Both the position numbers and the translations under genes were made by a program. DNA of 64,000 nt from Burkholderia sp. L27(2015) (lineage in GTDB: Bacteria; Pseudomonadota; Gammaproteobacteria; Burkholderiales; Burkholderiaceae). The stretch lies in NCBI RefSeq assembly GCF_009765705.1, contig NZ_LMUX01000009.1:124001-188000 (forward strand), given 5' to 3'. A model generated the notes under the pieces. The model saw only the letters and a program-made list of their open reading frames with translations. It did no database searches and had not been told where the DNA came from. The first letter of the stretch is position 1. Each line of letters opens with the position of its first letter. Below are positions 34,545 through 44,145 of the stretch, in pieces.

Positions 34545-34902
34545 TCCGTTTTCCTATGAGAACTCGCGAGTGGACCATTATGTTTGTATGATTGCATGAC
34601 GGGATTGCGACTGTCAATGGGGTTTGCCCCGGTCAAAAGGGCCACGGCGCAGTGGCGTCCGGCTCTGAAGCTGGGCCGCACTCGCATTCAGCTTCCTCTT
34701 CTGGCTGGGCCCCGTGGTCGATTGCTTCGTCGGCGTGGTCGCGGGGATCGTGATCTTCTACGGACTGTCCGGACAGATGCGCGGGGAGGGGATGCGCTCG
34801 GCGAATCTGCTACAGGCGGGAACGTATCAGTGCGTTACCGTGGATGCGGGACGTGGCGATCGTGGTGGTTGCCACGGGCATGCGCGAAGGAGAGTTGATC
34901 AG
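34545..34902. other. promoter region and possible gene remnant
   Basis: Promoter region of the NCS2 permease with TTGTAT at 34584-34589. Then about 250 bp on the plus strand reads as one hydrophobic segment (ALAFSFLFWLGPVVDCFVGV, VAGIVIFYGLSGQ) in frame with a Cys/Gly-rich end, with no family match. It may be a degraded membrane-protein fragment; I do not call a gene. Confidence 0.3.
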
Positions 34903-34904
34903 AA

Positions 34905-34932
34905 AGAAAAAACGCCGCTTGAAGAAGCGGCG
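34905..34932 (-). terminator. Rho-independent terminator of tRNA-Lys
   Basis: Stem CGCCGCTT/AAGCGGCG (34913-34932, 4-nt loop), followed on the minus strand by a run of T. It lies 28 bp downstream of the tRNA-Lys 3' end. Confidence 0.85.
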
Positions 34933-34960
34933 CGATCTCTTGATTCTTAAGGGAATTCTT

Positions 34961-35036
34961 TGGTGGGGCGTGACAGATTCGAACTGTCGACCTACGGATT
35001 AAGAGTCCGCTGCTCTACCAGCTGAGCTAACGCCCC
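34961..35036 (-). tRNA. tRNA-Lys (anticodon CUU)
   Basis: 76 nt including encoded CCA. Acceptor GGGGCGT pairs with ACGCCCC. The D-arm is GCTC-AGCTGGTA-GAGC. The anticodon loop CTCTTAA carries CTT, and the T-arm is GACAG-TTCGAAT-CTGTC. A -10-like TATAAT lies on the minus strand at 35052-35057. It marks the right edge of the variable region. Confidence 0.95.
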
Positions 35037-35051
35037 CACACGAAGAGCGCG

Positions 35052-35057
35052 ATTATA
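35052..35057 (-). promoter_or_regulatory. -10 element of tRNA-Lys promoter
   Basis: Perfect TATAAT on the minus strand, 16 bp upstream of the mature tRNA 5' end. The expected -35 position has no good match. Confidence 0.5.
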
Positions 35058-35216
35058 ACAGCAAATTTCCACTTTTCGCCAGCCCCCCGAGGGCTTGATT
35101 CCTGCCTCGACCGGGCCCTCTAATCGCCTCTTTGGCATGTTCCGCCGGCCCCCGTATCATCTACGGAATGCATCTCCATCTCCCCTCGCAGCAGCTTGCC
35201 CCCCAATAGGATCTCC

Positions 35217-35639
35217 ATGGACGAACTCGCCGTCAATCGACTGCTCGACCAGGTTCTGGCCCCTTGGGTCAAACAACTGGGCCTCGTCGCCGGCGACGTC
35301 CACGGCACCCAGGCCACGCTGACTCTGCCGTTTTCCGAGCACTTGCGCCACGCCGGTGGCGTGATCTGCGGCCAAGTTTTCATGGCTGCGGCCGATACGG
35401 CCATGGTCGTCGCGATTTCCGCTGCGCTGGGCGGTTTCCATCCCATGACCACGGTATCGCTGAACACCAGTTTTCTGCGAGCGGTTCGAGCCGGCGACAT
35501 GCGAATCACGGCGCGCGTGCTGCGCCTCGGACAGAACCTGGTCTTCGGCGAAGTCGAATTGTTCGATTCAGCGGGCAAACTAGCGGCTCACGCGACCACC
35601 ACGTACGCGTTGCTCAAAGAGTCCCCCGCCAATGTTTGA
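35217..35639 (+). CDS. PaaI-family thioesterase (hotdog fold)
   Basis: 140 residues from ATG 35217, after AGGA. Hotdog elements are HLRHAGGVICGQVFMAAADT (catalytic-helix region), MTTVSLNTSFLRAVRAGDMR, and GKLAAHATTTYALLK. PaaI-like enzymes hydrolyse aromatic or acyl-CoA thioesters in the cytoplasm; acyl specificity is unknown. The stop overlaps the next gene by 8 bp, so it is in an operon with the patatin-like protein. Confidence 0.85.
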   Translation: MDELAVNRLLDQVLAPWVKQLGLVAGDVHGTQATLTLPFSEHLRHAGGVICGQVFMAAADTAMVVAISAALGGFHPMTTVSLNTSFLRAVRAGDMRITARVLRLGQNLVFGEVELFDSAGKLAAHATTTYALLKESPANV

Positions 35640-36498
35640 CCAAGTGGTATTCGCCGGTGGCGGCAACCGCTGTTGGTGGCAAGCGGGGTTCTGGCAAATC
35701 GCCGCGGCCGAGCTTGCGATCAAGCCGCAGGTGATTACCGGCATCTCGGCCGGTGCGGCCACGGCCTGCATGCTCTATACCCGCGAGCCACTATGGGTCA
35801 TGGAGTACTACCGCGAAGCGCTGCGCGGCAACGTTCGCAATGTCTATTGGGGCAATCTGCTGCGCCGCAAGCCGATCCTGCCTCACTACGGCATCTATCG
35901 CCAGGCTTTGCTCGACATCTTCAGCGAGCGCTTCGCCGATCTGGCCGATCGCCGCAAAACACCTGAGATCCGAATCGGCGTGTCACATGTGCCGCGCTGG
36001 TTGGGCGCTCGAAGCGCGGTTGCGGCAGGCTTGATTGCTTACAACATCGAAAAACATTGGCGCAAGACCTTGCATCCGACGTTGGGACGCGCATTGGGTT
36101 TTCGTTCGGAATTCATGAAAGCGGGCGATTGCGCGACCCCGGAGCAATTGGCAGACCTGATCTTGCAATCTTCGTGTACTCCGCCTTTTACGCCTGTATT
36201 GCGCCGTGACGGACGCCCGGTACTCGATGGCGGGATGGTGGATAACGTCCCCGTCGGTGCGCTCGATACGACGCCCGGCGACGTGCTGGTGATGGTGACG
36301 CGGCTTTATCCGCGACCGCAGCGTTTCGTGCTGCACCACGCCGGGCAGCGACGCGTCTACGTGCAGCCGTCGCGCAAGGTGCCGATTTCAAGTTGGGACT
36401 ACACGCGCCCGGGGCAGATGCAGCATGCCTACGATCTCGGCATAGAAGATGGCAAGCGTTTCGTCGAAGCGTTGCCACATTTGCTGAGACAAGAATGA
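35632..36498 (+). CDS. patatin-like phospholipase family protein
   Basis: 288 residues. Oxyanion glycine loop GGGNRCWW, nucleophile Ser39 in GISAG, and Asp199 in LDGGMVDN: the complete Ser-Asp dyad of patatin-type lipid acyl hydrolases. No signal peptide, so it is cytoplasmic or membrane-peripheral. It probably acts on phospholipids or acyl esters. The gene start overlaps the thioesterase end by 8 bp, which suggests a joint role in acyl turnover (inference). Confidence 0.88.
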   Translation: MFDQVVFAGGGNRCWWQAGFWQIAAAELAIKPQVITGISAGAATACMLYTREPLWVMEYYREALRGNVRNVYWGNLLRRKPILPHYGIYRQALLDIFSERFADLADRRKTPEIRIGVSHVPRWLGARSAVAAGLIAYNIEKHWRKTLHPTLGRALGFRSEFMKAGDCATPEQLADLILQSSCTPPFTPVLRRDGRPVLDGGMVDNVPVGALDTTPGDVLVMVTRLYPRPQRFVLHHAGQRRVYVQPSRKVPISSWDYTRPGQMQHAYDLGIEDGKRFVEALPHLLRQE

Positions 36499-36533
36499 AC
36501 GCGCTGATATGCCGTCGTATTGACGCACGCATC

Positions 36534-36565
36534 GACGTACTGACGTACTGACGCACTGATGCACT
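36534..36565. repeat. 8-bp imperfect tandem repeat
   Basis: Four consecutive 8-mers: GACGTACT, GACGTACT, GACGCACT, GATGCACT. Outside genes, just after the patatin-like gene. Confidence 0.7.
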
Positions 36566-36626
36566 GACCTACGAAATTGAAGCGCGAATCGGTTTGAAGC
36601 GCGGACCGGTTCCTAAAAACCGATGC

Positions 36627-37631
36627 CTAACGTTTCGCTGCAGCCGCTGAATTTGCCACGCTTGCCGTATTGCCCGCCAGAAAATCCAGGATGTTGCGGA
36701 ACGCGGTGCCGAAGTACAGCTCGTAGCTTTCTCGCTCCACATAACCGATGTGTGGGGTGCAAATCGCATTTTCCAGCCGCAGCAGACCGTGGCCTTGCAA
36801 GATCGGTTCGCTCTCGAACACATCGACGGCGACCATGCCTGGTCGTCCCTCGTTCAGCGCCGTAAACAGCGCGTGCTCTGCGACCAGTTCCGCGCGACTA
36901 GTGTTAACCAGTAGCGCGCTAGGTTTCATCATGCGCAGGTCCTCAAGCTGCACGGCGGCGCGCGTGTCATCGTGCAGGCGAAGGTGCAGCGTGAGCACAT
37001 CGCTCTGTTCAAAAAGCGCGGCTTTGCTTTCGGCAACTTCGAAGCCATCCTTGATCGCACTCTCGCGCGACATCTCGCGACCCCAAACCAGCACCTTCAT
37101 GCCGAACGCGCGACCGTAGCCCGCAATGAGACGACCGATCTTACCGTAGCCCCAAATGCCCAGCGTCTGCCCGCGCAACACCACGCCCATCCCAAAGTTG
37201 GGCGGCATGGCGGAGGTTTTCAAACCCGATTGCTGCCAAGCGCCTTGCTTGAGGTGTGCTACGTATTGCGGGATGCGTCGCTGCGCCGCCATGATCATCG
37301 CCCACGTGAGTTCAGCGGGCGCTACCGGCGAGCCCGACCCCTCCAGCACCGTAATGCCGCGTGCGGTGCAGGCCTCCATGTCGATGTGGCTGCCGGCCTT
37401 GCCGGTCTGACTGATGAGTTTCAATCGCGGCAGCTTGTCGAGCAACTGGGCGGTGATGCGGGTGCGTTCGCGGATCAGCACCAGGGCTTCAACTTCGGCA
37501 AGCCGGGTGGCGAGTTGACCTATGCCACGCACGGAGTTGTTGAAGACTTTGACTTCGTGCTCGGCGAGCATCGGGAAACAATCCAACTTGCGTACGAAGT
37601 CTTGATAATCGTCAAGAACGGCTATTTTCAT
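36627..37631 (-). CDS. D-2-hydroxyacid dehydrogenase family protein
   Basis: 334 residues. Two-domain D-isomer dehydrogenase. NAD-binding glycine motif [20 protein letters not shown], catalytic Arg in VNTSRAELV, Glu in AVDVFESEP and His in [11 protein letters not shown]. Such enzymes interconvert 2-oxo and D-2-hydroxy acids with NAD(P)H. Specificity cannot be read from sequence. Divergent from pckG; the start codon is followed by a clean N-terminus ([20 protein letters not shown]). Confidence 0.9.
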   Translation of the reverse strand: MKIAVLDDYQDFVRKLDCFPMLAEHEVKVFNNSVRGIGQLATRLAEVEALVLIRERTRITAQLLDKLPRLKLISQTGKAGSHIDMEACTARGITVLEGSGSPVAPAELTWAMIMAAQRRIPQYVAHLKQGAWQQSGLKTSAMPPNFGMGVVLRGQTLGIWGYGKIGRLIAGYGRAFGMKVLVWGREMSRESAIKDGFEVAESKAALFEQSDVLTLHLRLHDDTRAAVQLEDLRMMKPSALLVNTSRAELVAEHALFTALNEGRPGMVAVDVFESEPILQGHGLLRLENAICTPHIGYVERESYELYFGTAFRNILDFLAGNTASVANSAAAAKR

Positions 37632-37844
37632 AGTGTGCTGGGTGTCGCCTTTGTATTGCGCCGCACAATGGCGCGCAGGTGTCTGAGTGATATCCTAAAT
37701 CCTTTAGTGATTGTAAGACCTCAAGCGTTCAGTCGTCTTACGCTTTTTTCAATCGTGTGCATTCATAAGACGAACTGCAATAGCAGGCAAGTTCGCAAGG
37801 GTGCCGCGACGGCACAGATTTTTTTCCTTGAAGTGGAGACTATT

Positions 37845-39701
37845 GTGAATCAATCTGACATCACGGGTTTTGCCAAGCTCAATGTCCCGGACTACGTCAA
37901 GCACAAAGGCTTGATCGAATGGGTGGCTCGAATCGTGACGCTTACCCGGCCAGCGCGGGTGGAGTGGTGCGATGGTTCGCAAGAGGAATACGATCGCTTG
38001 TCAGAACAGATGGTTAAGGCCGGCATGCTGATCAAGCTCAATCCTGCGAAGCGGCCTAATTCCTATTTGGCGTGTTCGGATCCGTCCGATGTGGCGCGGG
38101 TGGAGGACCGCACCTTTATCTGCTCCGCGCAACGCGAGGATGCCGGACCGACCAACCACTGGGTCGCCCCGGACCAGATGCGTGAAACGCTCAACGGTTT
38201 GTTCGAAGGCTCAATGCAGGGCCGCACACTCTACGTAGTGCCGTTTTCGATGGGGCCGCTGGGCTCGCCGATTGCGCACATCGGTGTCGAGTTGAGCGAT
38301 AGCCCTTATGTGGTTACCAATATGCGCATCATGACCCGTATGGGTCGCGCGGTGTACGACGTGCTCGGTGAAGATGGCCCGTTCGTGCCATGCGTGCATT
38401 CGGTGGGTGCGCCATTGCCCGACGGCCAGAAGGACGTTCGTTGGCCATGCAACGATACCAAGTACATCGTGCATTTCCCGGAAACCCGCGAGATCTGGAG
38501 TTTTGGTTCCGGCTATGGCGGCAATGCGCTGCTAGGCAAGAAATGCTTTGCGCTGCGTATCGCCTCCAACATGGGACGCGATGAAGGCTGGCTCGCAGAG
38601 CACATGCTGATCCTGGGCGTGACCTCGCCCGAGGGCAAGAAGTATCACGTGGCGGCGGCGTTCCCGTCGGCCTGCGGCAAGACCAACTTCGCCATGCTGA
38701 TTCCGCCGCAAGGCATGCAGGGCTGGAAGGTCAGCACGATCGGCGACGATATCGCCTGGATCAAGCCGGGCAAGGACGGTCGCCTGTATGCGATCAACCC
38801 CGAAGCCGGCTATTTCGGTGTCGCACCGGGTACCAGCGACAAGACCAACCTCAATGCGATGGCTTCGTTGAAGGAGAACGTCATTTTCACCAACGTGGCA
38901 TTGACCGACGATGGCGATGTCTGGTGGGAGGGCATGACCGATACGCCGCCTGCTCACCTGAAGGATTGGCAGGGGCATGACTGGACCCCGGAGATCGCCC
39001 GGGAAACCGGCGCCAAGGCCGCGCATCCGAACGCTCGCTTTACCGCGCCGGCCGCTCAATGCCCTTCGATCGACCCCGATTGGCAGAACCCTGCCGGCGT
39101 GCCGATCGACGCGTTTATTTTTGGCGGCCGCCGCTCGACCACCGTGCCGCTGGTGACCGAGGCGCGCGATTGGGTCGAAGGGGTTTATATGGCGGCCACG
39201 ATGGGCTCCGAAACCACGGCCGCCGCCGCCGGGCAGCAGGGGGTGGTGCGGCGCGATCCATTCGCGATGCTGCCGTTTTGCGGCTACAACATGAGCGATT
39301 ACTTCAACCATTGGCTCAAATTGGGTGAAAAGCTGCAAAAATCGGGCGCGGTGCTGCCCAAGATCTTCTGCGTTAACTGGTTCCGCAAAGGCGCCGACGG
39401 CAAATTCGTGTGGCCCGGCTTCGGCGACAACATGCGCGTGCTGGCCTGGATGTTGGGCCGTATCGAAGGCCGGGCGGGTGGCTCAGAGCACGTGACGGGC
39501 GTGTCGCCGCACTATGCCGACGTCGACTGGACCGGTAGCGATTTCACCGAGCAGCAGTTCGACCAGGTGATCAGCGTCGATAACAGCGCGTGGCGTGACG
39601 AATTGACGCTGCATGAAGAATTATTCGAAAAATTGAAAAATCGTATGCCAACGGCCCTGATCGACGTCAAATCCAGGCTGGAGGCGCGCCTGAAAGTGTA
39701 A
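37845..39701 (+). CDS. pckG: phosphoenolpyruvate carboxykinase (GTP)
   Basis: 618 residues from a GTG at 37845 (GTGGAGAC 7 nt upstream), giving the usual PckG length. A much longer frame upstream is antisense to the neighbouring gene. P-loop with active-site Cys: [13 protein letters not shown]. Metal/substrate motifs [15 protein letters not shown] and [20 protein letters not shown] are present. It converts oxaloacetate plus GTP to PEP, the first step of gluconeogenesis from C4 acids. Followed by a strong terminator, monocistronic. Confidence 0.96.
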   Translation: MNQSDITGFAKLNVPDYVKHKGLIEWVARIVTLTRPARVEWCDGSQEEYDRLSEQMVKAGMLIKLNPAKRPNSYLACSDPSDVARVEDRTFICSAQREDAGPTNHWVAPDQMRETLNGLFEGSMQGRTLYVVPFSMGPLGSPIAHIGVELSDSPYVVTNMRIMTRMGRAVYDVLGEDGPFVPCVHSVGAPLPDGQKDVRWPCNDTKYIVHFPETREIWSFGSGYGGNALLGKKCFALRIASNMGRDEGWLAEHMLILGVTSPEGKKYHVAAAFPSACGKTNFAMLIPPQGMQGWKVSTIGDDIAWIKPGKDGRLYAINPEAGYFGVAPGTSDKTNLNAMASLKENVIFTNVALTDDGDVWWEGMTDTPPAHLKDWQGHDWTPEIARETGAKAAHPNARFTAPAAQCPSIDPDWQNPAGVPIDAFIFGGRRSTTVPLVTEARDWVEGVYMAATMGSETTAAAAGQQGVVRRDPFAMLPFCGYNMSDYFNHWLKLGEKLQKSGAVLPKIFCVNWFRKGADGKFVWPGFGDNMRVLAWMLGRIEGRAGGSEHVTGVSPHYADVDWTGSDFTEQQFDQVISVDNSAWRDELTLHEELFEKLKNRMPTALIDVKSRLEARLKV

Positions 39702-39753
39702 ATTTTTATAACTCCTTGATTACAAGAATATTTCAGGGGAATGCCAGACGCAA

Positions 39754-39786
39754 ACATGCCACCCATCGCGGTGGCATGTTTTTTTT
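39754..39786 (+). terminator. Rho-independent terminator of pckG
   Basis: ACATGCCACC (39754-39763) and GGTGGCATGT (39770-39779) form a perfect 10-bp stem, 6-nt loop, followed by eight T. Confidence 0.92.
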
Positions 39787-40053
39787 GTCGACTTGACATT
39801 GGACTAACTCACAAAGTGGTTTTTGCTCTGTTTTTGGCAATAATCTGCAGAAAAAACGCCGCATAGCAGCATTTTTGATTGGTTTTCGATGCCCACGTAA
39901 TGAGCAGAAATATAAAATCGGCCATAGTTGGCTAAAGGGCGTGGATCGGGCCGCATCGAGCAGGAATTTGCTGAACGTAGGAGAATCTCACTATTGCTTC
40001 TTTGCAGCATTTGAGCTTAGCAAAGAAGACGCTACGTTTTGAGGAGTTCCCAG

Positions 40054-41238
40054 ATGGATCATTTACAGTCGATGCGCGTGTTCGTCAAAGTGGCCGATTT
40101 AGGTAGTTTCGCCAAGGCTGCAACGCAACTGGATATATCCAATGCCGTAGTCACCCGCCATGTCGCCGATCTCGAAAGCAGGCTGGGTACGCGGCTGATG
40201 AACCGCACAACGCGCAGTTTGTCGCTGACCGAATCGGGCCAGGTGTACCTGGAGAAGGTGCGCGTCATTATCGACGAGCTCGAGGATGTCGAGCAGATGG
40301 TGCTGGAGCGCACCCACGATCCCGTGGGAACCTTGCGCATCGCCGCGCCGGTGGTGTTCGGGTTGCATAACTTGGCGCCCGTGATCAACGACTACATGAA
40401 GAAGTATCCGCTGGTGGTGCCCGATGTCAGTCTGGTTGACCGTGAGGTGGATCTGGTTGAAGAGGGTTTCGACGTCGGCATCGTGATTGCGCGTTTCGTG
40501 CGCAGCGCGAGCATCGTGTCGCGCCGTCTGACCACGGGCTGCATGGTGGTGTGCGCAACCCCCGATTACCTCGAGGAGCATGGCACGCCGCTCGTGCCCG
40601 AGCAGCTCCTGGAACACCCGCACCTAAGCCTGCCGGCGGAGTTCTGGGGTGACGAGCGCGTTTTCGCCGGTCCGCAAGGAGAGGTGCGCGTGCGCCTGCA
40701 TAACCTGATGCGTGCCAACAATACCGAAATGCTGCGACAAATGACGCTGCACGGCGCGGGTATTTCGATACTGCCGAGTTATTTGATCGGGCGCGACATG
40801 GCCCGCGGCAAGCTGGTGCGCCTATTGCCGGATTTCCAGTTGCCGCCGGTCGAGGTGAACATCGCCTATCCGAGCCGCCGTCACTTGCCGGCCAAGGTGC
40901 GTACTTTTATCGATCACTTGGTTGAGCATTTCAGCAAGACTCCGAACGGCATGCTGGGTGAACAATGGCTCAAGGATGGCACGCGTGCGTCGGTCGCCGC
41001 GGCACCCGTGGAAGAAGCCAATTTGGCTACGCCTCGTGACCGTGCTGCGGCTTCGGCTGCCGCGGCCGCAGCAGCCGCGTTCGAGTATCCGGTGCCCTTC
41101 GACGGGTTGGATGAGTCGCCGCGAGCACTGTCAGTCGATGCGCTCGACGCGATGCCGTCGTCGCTGGTCAGTGGGCCCGTACGCTCCGGCAAGAAGCCGG
41201 TGACGGGGTTGCGCAGGGCGGCCGCGACGCCCGCGTAG
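40054..41238 (+). CDS. LysR-family regulator with long Ala-rich C-terminus
   Basis: 394 residues from ATG 40054 (GAGGAG 9 nt upstream). LysR HTH (MDHLQSMRVFVKVADLGSFA, then VVTRHVADLESRLGTRLMNR) and effector domain as in the CrgA/AaeR group, which ends around residue 300. It carries an extra ~90-residue tail with a poly-Ala tract (AAASAAAAAAAAFEY) and basic end (GKKPVTGLRRAAATPA), unusual for the family. Target unknown; pckG is upstream but separated by a terminator. Confidence 0.88.
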   Translation: MDHLQSMRVFVKVADLGSFAKAATQLDISNAVVTRHVADLESRLGTRLMNRTTRSLSLTESGQVYLEKVRVIIDELEDVEQMVLERTHDPVGTLRIAAPVVFGLHNLAPVINDYMKKYPLVVPDVSLVDREVDLVEEGFDVGIVIARFVRSASIVSRRLTTGCMVVCATPDYLEEHGTPLVPEQLLEHPHLSLPAEFWGDERVFAGPQGEVRVRLHNLMRANNTEMLRQMTLHGAGISILPSYLIGRDMARGKLVRLLPDFQLPPVEVNIAYPSRRHLPAKVRTFIDHLVEHFSKTPNGMLGEQWLKDGTRASVAAAPVEEANLATPRDRAAASAAAAAAAAFEYPVPFDGLDESPRALSVDALDAMPSSLVSGPVRSGKKPVTGLRRAAATPA

Positions 41239-41302
41239 TGGCGAGCGGTAAGGCGCGTCTGCCACTTGGTGCGAGATAGGCGATGAAACCCGCACCAAGG
41301 TA

Positions 41303-41344
41303 AAAATAAAATGCCCCGTCTTGTGAACGGGGCATTTTTTTTGA
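41303..41344. terminator. bidirectional terminator between LysR and topB genes
   Basis: ATGCCCCGT (41311-41319) and ACGGGGCAT (41327-41335) stem, with T-run on the plus side and T-rich sequence on the minus side. Serves both convergent genes. Confidence 0.85.
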
Positions 41345-41365
41345 CTGCTGAGCAGCCGCGATTGA

Positions 41366-44074
41366 TCAGGCGGACGCCGTTTTCTTAGCGGCAACCTTCT
41401 TGGCAGCGACTTTTTTCGCCGCCACTTTCTTGGCTGCTGGCTTGGGCGCTTTTTTGGCTGCTGCTTTGGCAACAGGCGCCGCTTTCTTAGCCGGTGCTCG
41501 GGCGCTTGAGCGTGCTACGGCCGCTTGGTTGCCGTCGTCGTCGTCATCGCCTTCTTCACCCTTGGCACCTGCTTTGGCTGCCTTCGCCGCCGCCGCCGCG
41601 ATCGACTTAGCCGACGGCTCTTTCTTCTCGAATTCGAAGCCGATCTTGCCATCGGGCTGCTTGACCAGGAACGCCTTGAAATTGCGTCCGGTGCGCGACG
41701 ACTTGAAGCCGGTCAGCAGATCGGTGCGGCCTCCGGTCAGCAGCTTGCTCATCTGTTCGCGGGTCATTTCCTGCTGCAAGATCACCTTGCCGGAGCGGAA
41801 GTCGCAGGTCTTCGGGTTGGCAACGGAGTTTTCGCAGAGATAGCTCATGCCGTGTTCATACACGCGGCCGCCGCATTTCGGACACGCCCCGACCGATTCC
41901 TGATCGGAGAAATCGGGCGGCTCGCCGTTTTCGTCGTTCTGATCCTGGCCGAAGTCGAATTCGAGCTTGTAATTCTTGATCTCGTCATCGAAGCTCAGTT
42001 TGAGAATGGCCGAGAACGGCCGGCCCATCTTGCTGCGGAACCCCGACAGCGGGCCGATGGTTTTCTGCGAAAGCAGCTCCTCGGCTTCCGGAATTTCAAA
42101 TTGCCGGCTGCCCGGAATTTTGGTGATAGAAAAGTCGCACTTCGTGCACGCAAAGCGGCGGTAATTTTCCTTCACCTGGCCGCCGCAATTCGGGCATGGC
42201 GTGGCAAGCGTCGCATAGTCGCCGGGGATGGTGTCCGAATCGTATTCCTTGGCGCGCTTGACGATGGTCTGTGTCATCTGCGCGATTTCGCGCATGAAGT
42301 CAGCGCGCGCCAAATTGCCGCGCTCCATCTGGGCGAGCTTATGTTCCCAACCGCCCGTCAGCTCGGGCGCGGTCAGTTCTTCCACGCGCAACCCGCGCAG
42401 CAGCGTCATCAATTGAAACGCCTTGGCAGTCGGAATCATCTCGCGGCCTTCGCGCAGCAGGTATTTCTCTGCGAGCAGCCCTTCGATGATGGCGGCGCGC
42501 GTCGCTGGCGTGCCCAAACCTTTGCCGGCCATCGCTTCGCGCAAATCTTCGTCTTCGACCAGCTTGCCGGCGCCTTCCATCGCCGACAGCAGCGTCGCTT
42601 CGTTGTAGCGCGCGGGCGGTTTGGTCGTGAGGCCGTGTGCTGCGATGCTTTCGGTCTTGACCTTTTCGTTCTTGTCGACCGGCACGAGGTTGGCATCCTC
42701 GCCCTGGGCTTCGCGGCCATACACTTGCAGCCAGCCCGGATTGACGAGAACCTTGCCCTCGGTCTTGAAGCGATGGCCGACCACCTCGGTCACGCGCGTC
42801 GTCAACTGATATTCGGCCGCGGGGAAAAATACGGCGAGGAAGCGCTTGACCACCAGGTCATACAGTTTCTGTTCGGGCTCCGAGAGGTTCTTCGGCGCTT
42901 GCAGGGTGGGGATGATAGCGAAGTGATCGCTGATCTTCGAGTTGTCGAAGATGCGTTTGTTCGGCTTGACCCAGCCCTTGTCGAGAACCTGCTTCGCGTG
43001 CGGCAGGTAGTTGTCGCTTTCCTTGAGCATCTCGAGCGTACCGCGCACTGCATCGAGATAATCTTCCGGCAAAGCGCGCGAATCGGTACGCGGATAAGTG
43101 AGTACCTTGTGCCGTTCATATAGCGCTTGAGCCAGGCCCAGCGTGTTTTTCGCGGAGAAGCCAAAGCGGCCGTTCGCTTCGCGCTGCAGGCTGGTCAAAT
43201 CGAACAGTAGCGGCGAGAGTTGCGACGATGGCTTGGATTCTTCGGTGACGTTGCCGGGCTTGCCGCGGCATGCAGCCACCACCGATTCGGCGGCGGCAAC
43301 GCTCCACAGGCGTGAATCGCGTTGCTCGGCATCGACGTCGGTTTTCTTGAATGCCGGATCGTACCAGCGGCCTTCGTAGAATCCCGCGGCGCAAACGAAA
43401 TCGGCTTTCACTTCCCAGTAGTCGCGTGGCACGAAGCGGCGAATTTTTTCTTCGCGCTCGACCACGATCGACAACGTCGGCGTTTGCACGCGGCCGACGG
43501 TCGTCAGGAAAAAGCCCCCGCCCTTGCTGTTGAACGCGGTCATCGCGCGCGTGCCGTTGATGCCCACCAGCCAATCGGCTTCGGAGCGGCAGCGCGCGGC
43601 ATCGGCCAGCGGTTGCATGTCTTCGTCGCTGCGCAGCTTGGCGAAGCCGTCGCGAATAGCCGCCGGCGTCATCGATTGCAGCCACAGGCGCTGCACCGGC
43701 TGCTTGGCCTTGGCATGTTGCGCGATGTAGCGAAAAATCAGTTCGCCTTCGCGCCCGGCGTCGCAGGCGTTGATCAGTTGCGTGACATCCTTGCGCTTGA
43801 TCAGCCGCGTCAGCACCCGCAGCCGCGTTTCGGTCTTGGCGATCGGATTCAAGTCGAAGTGCGGCGGGATCACAGGCAGATGGGCGAAGCTCCATTTGCC
43901 GCGCTTGACGTCGTATTCTTCGGGCGCCGCGATTTCCAGCAGGTGGCCCACTGCCGACGAGACGATGTAGTCGTCGTTTTCGAAATACTCGTCATGCTTG
44001 GTGAAGCCGCCGAGCGAGCGCACGATGTCATTCGCGACGGATGGCTTTTCGGCGATGATCAGGGCTTTGGACAT
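41366..44074 (-). CDS. topB: DNA topoisomerase III
   Basis: 902 residues. TOPRIM domain (ALIIAEKPSVANDIVRSLGG; DAGREGELIFRYIAQ) and type IA active site Tyr327 in VLTYPRTDSRALPEDY. Two C-terminal zinc-ribbon-like modules (CPNCGGQVKE...CTKC, CPKCGGRVYEHGMSYLC) follow. A Lys/Ala tail repeats AAKKVAAKKVAAKK, typical of betaproteobacterial topoisomerases and likely to bind DNA. It relaxes negative supercoils and decatenates. Start ATG 44074. Downstream of the thioredoxin-like gene, same strand. Confidence 0.96.
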   Translation of the reverse strand: MSKALIIAEKPSVANDIVRSLGGFTKHDEYFENDDYIVSSAVGHLLEIAAPEEYDVKRGKWSFAHLPVIPPHFDLNPIAKTETRLRVLTRLIKRKDVTQLINACDAGREGELIFRYIAQHAKAKQPVQRLWLQSMTPAAIRDGFAKLRSDEDMQPLADAARCRSEADWLVGINGTRAMTAFNSKGGGFFLTTVGRVQTPTLSIVVEREEKIRRFVPRDYWEVKADFVCAAGFYEGRWYDPAFKKTDVDAEQRDSRLWSVAAAESVVAACRGKPGNVTEESKPSSQLSPLLFDLTSLQREANGRFGFSAKNTLGLAQALYERHKVLTYPRTDSRALPEDYLDAVRGTLEMLKESDNYLPHAKQVLDKGWVKPNKRIFDNSKISDHFAIIPTLQAPKNLSEPEQKLYDLVVKRFLAVFFPAAEYQLTTRVTEVVGHRFKTEGKVLVNPGWLQVYGREAQGEDANLVPVDKNEKVKTESIAAHGLTTKPPARYNEATLLSAMEGAGKLVEDEDLREAMAGKGLGTPATRAAIIEGLLAEKYLLREGREMIPTAKAFQLMTLLRGLRVEELTAPELTGGWEHKLAQMERGNLARADFMREIAQMTQTIVKRAKEYDSDTIPGDYATLATPCPNCGGQVKENYRRFACTKCDFSITKIPGSRQFEIPEAEELLSQKTIGPLSGFRSKMGRPFSAILKLSFDDEIKNYKLEFDFGQDQNDENGEPPDFSDQESVGACPKCGGRVYEHGMSYLCENSVANPKTCDFRSGKVILQQEMTREQMSKLLTGGRTDLLTGFKSSRTGRNFKAFLVKQPDGKIGFEFEKKEPSAKSIAAAAAKAAKAGAKGEEGDDDDDGNQAAVARSSARAPAKKAAPVAKAAAKKAPKPAAKKVAAKKVAAKKVAAKKTASA

Positions 44075-44145
44075 GAGAGTTGATCTGGTGATGACCTGGG
44101 TTTAATGCGGTTATTCAACTATATGTAAGTTCGCAAAACGCGGAC

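Noticed and set aside
36972-37844. 291-codon N-terminal extension of pckG
   Set aside because: Runs antisense through the D-2-hydroxyacid dehydrogenase gene. The GTG at 37845 with a ribosome binding site gives the normal PckG length.
41525-43123. 532-codon plus-strand frame antisense to topB
   Set aside because: No recognisable domain or ribosome binding site; topB on the other strand has all catalytic motifs.
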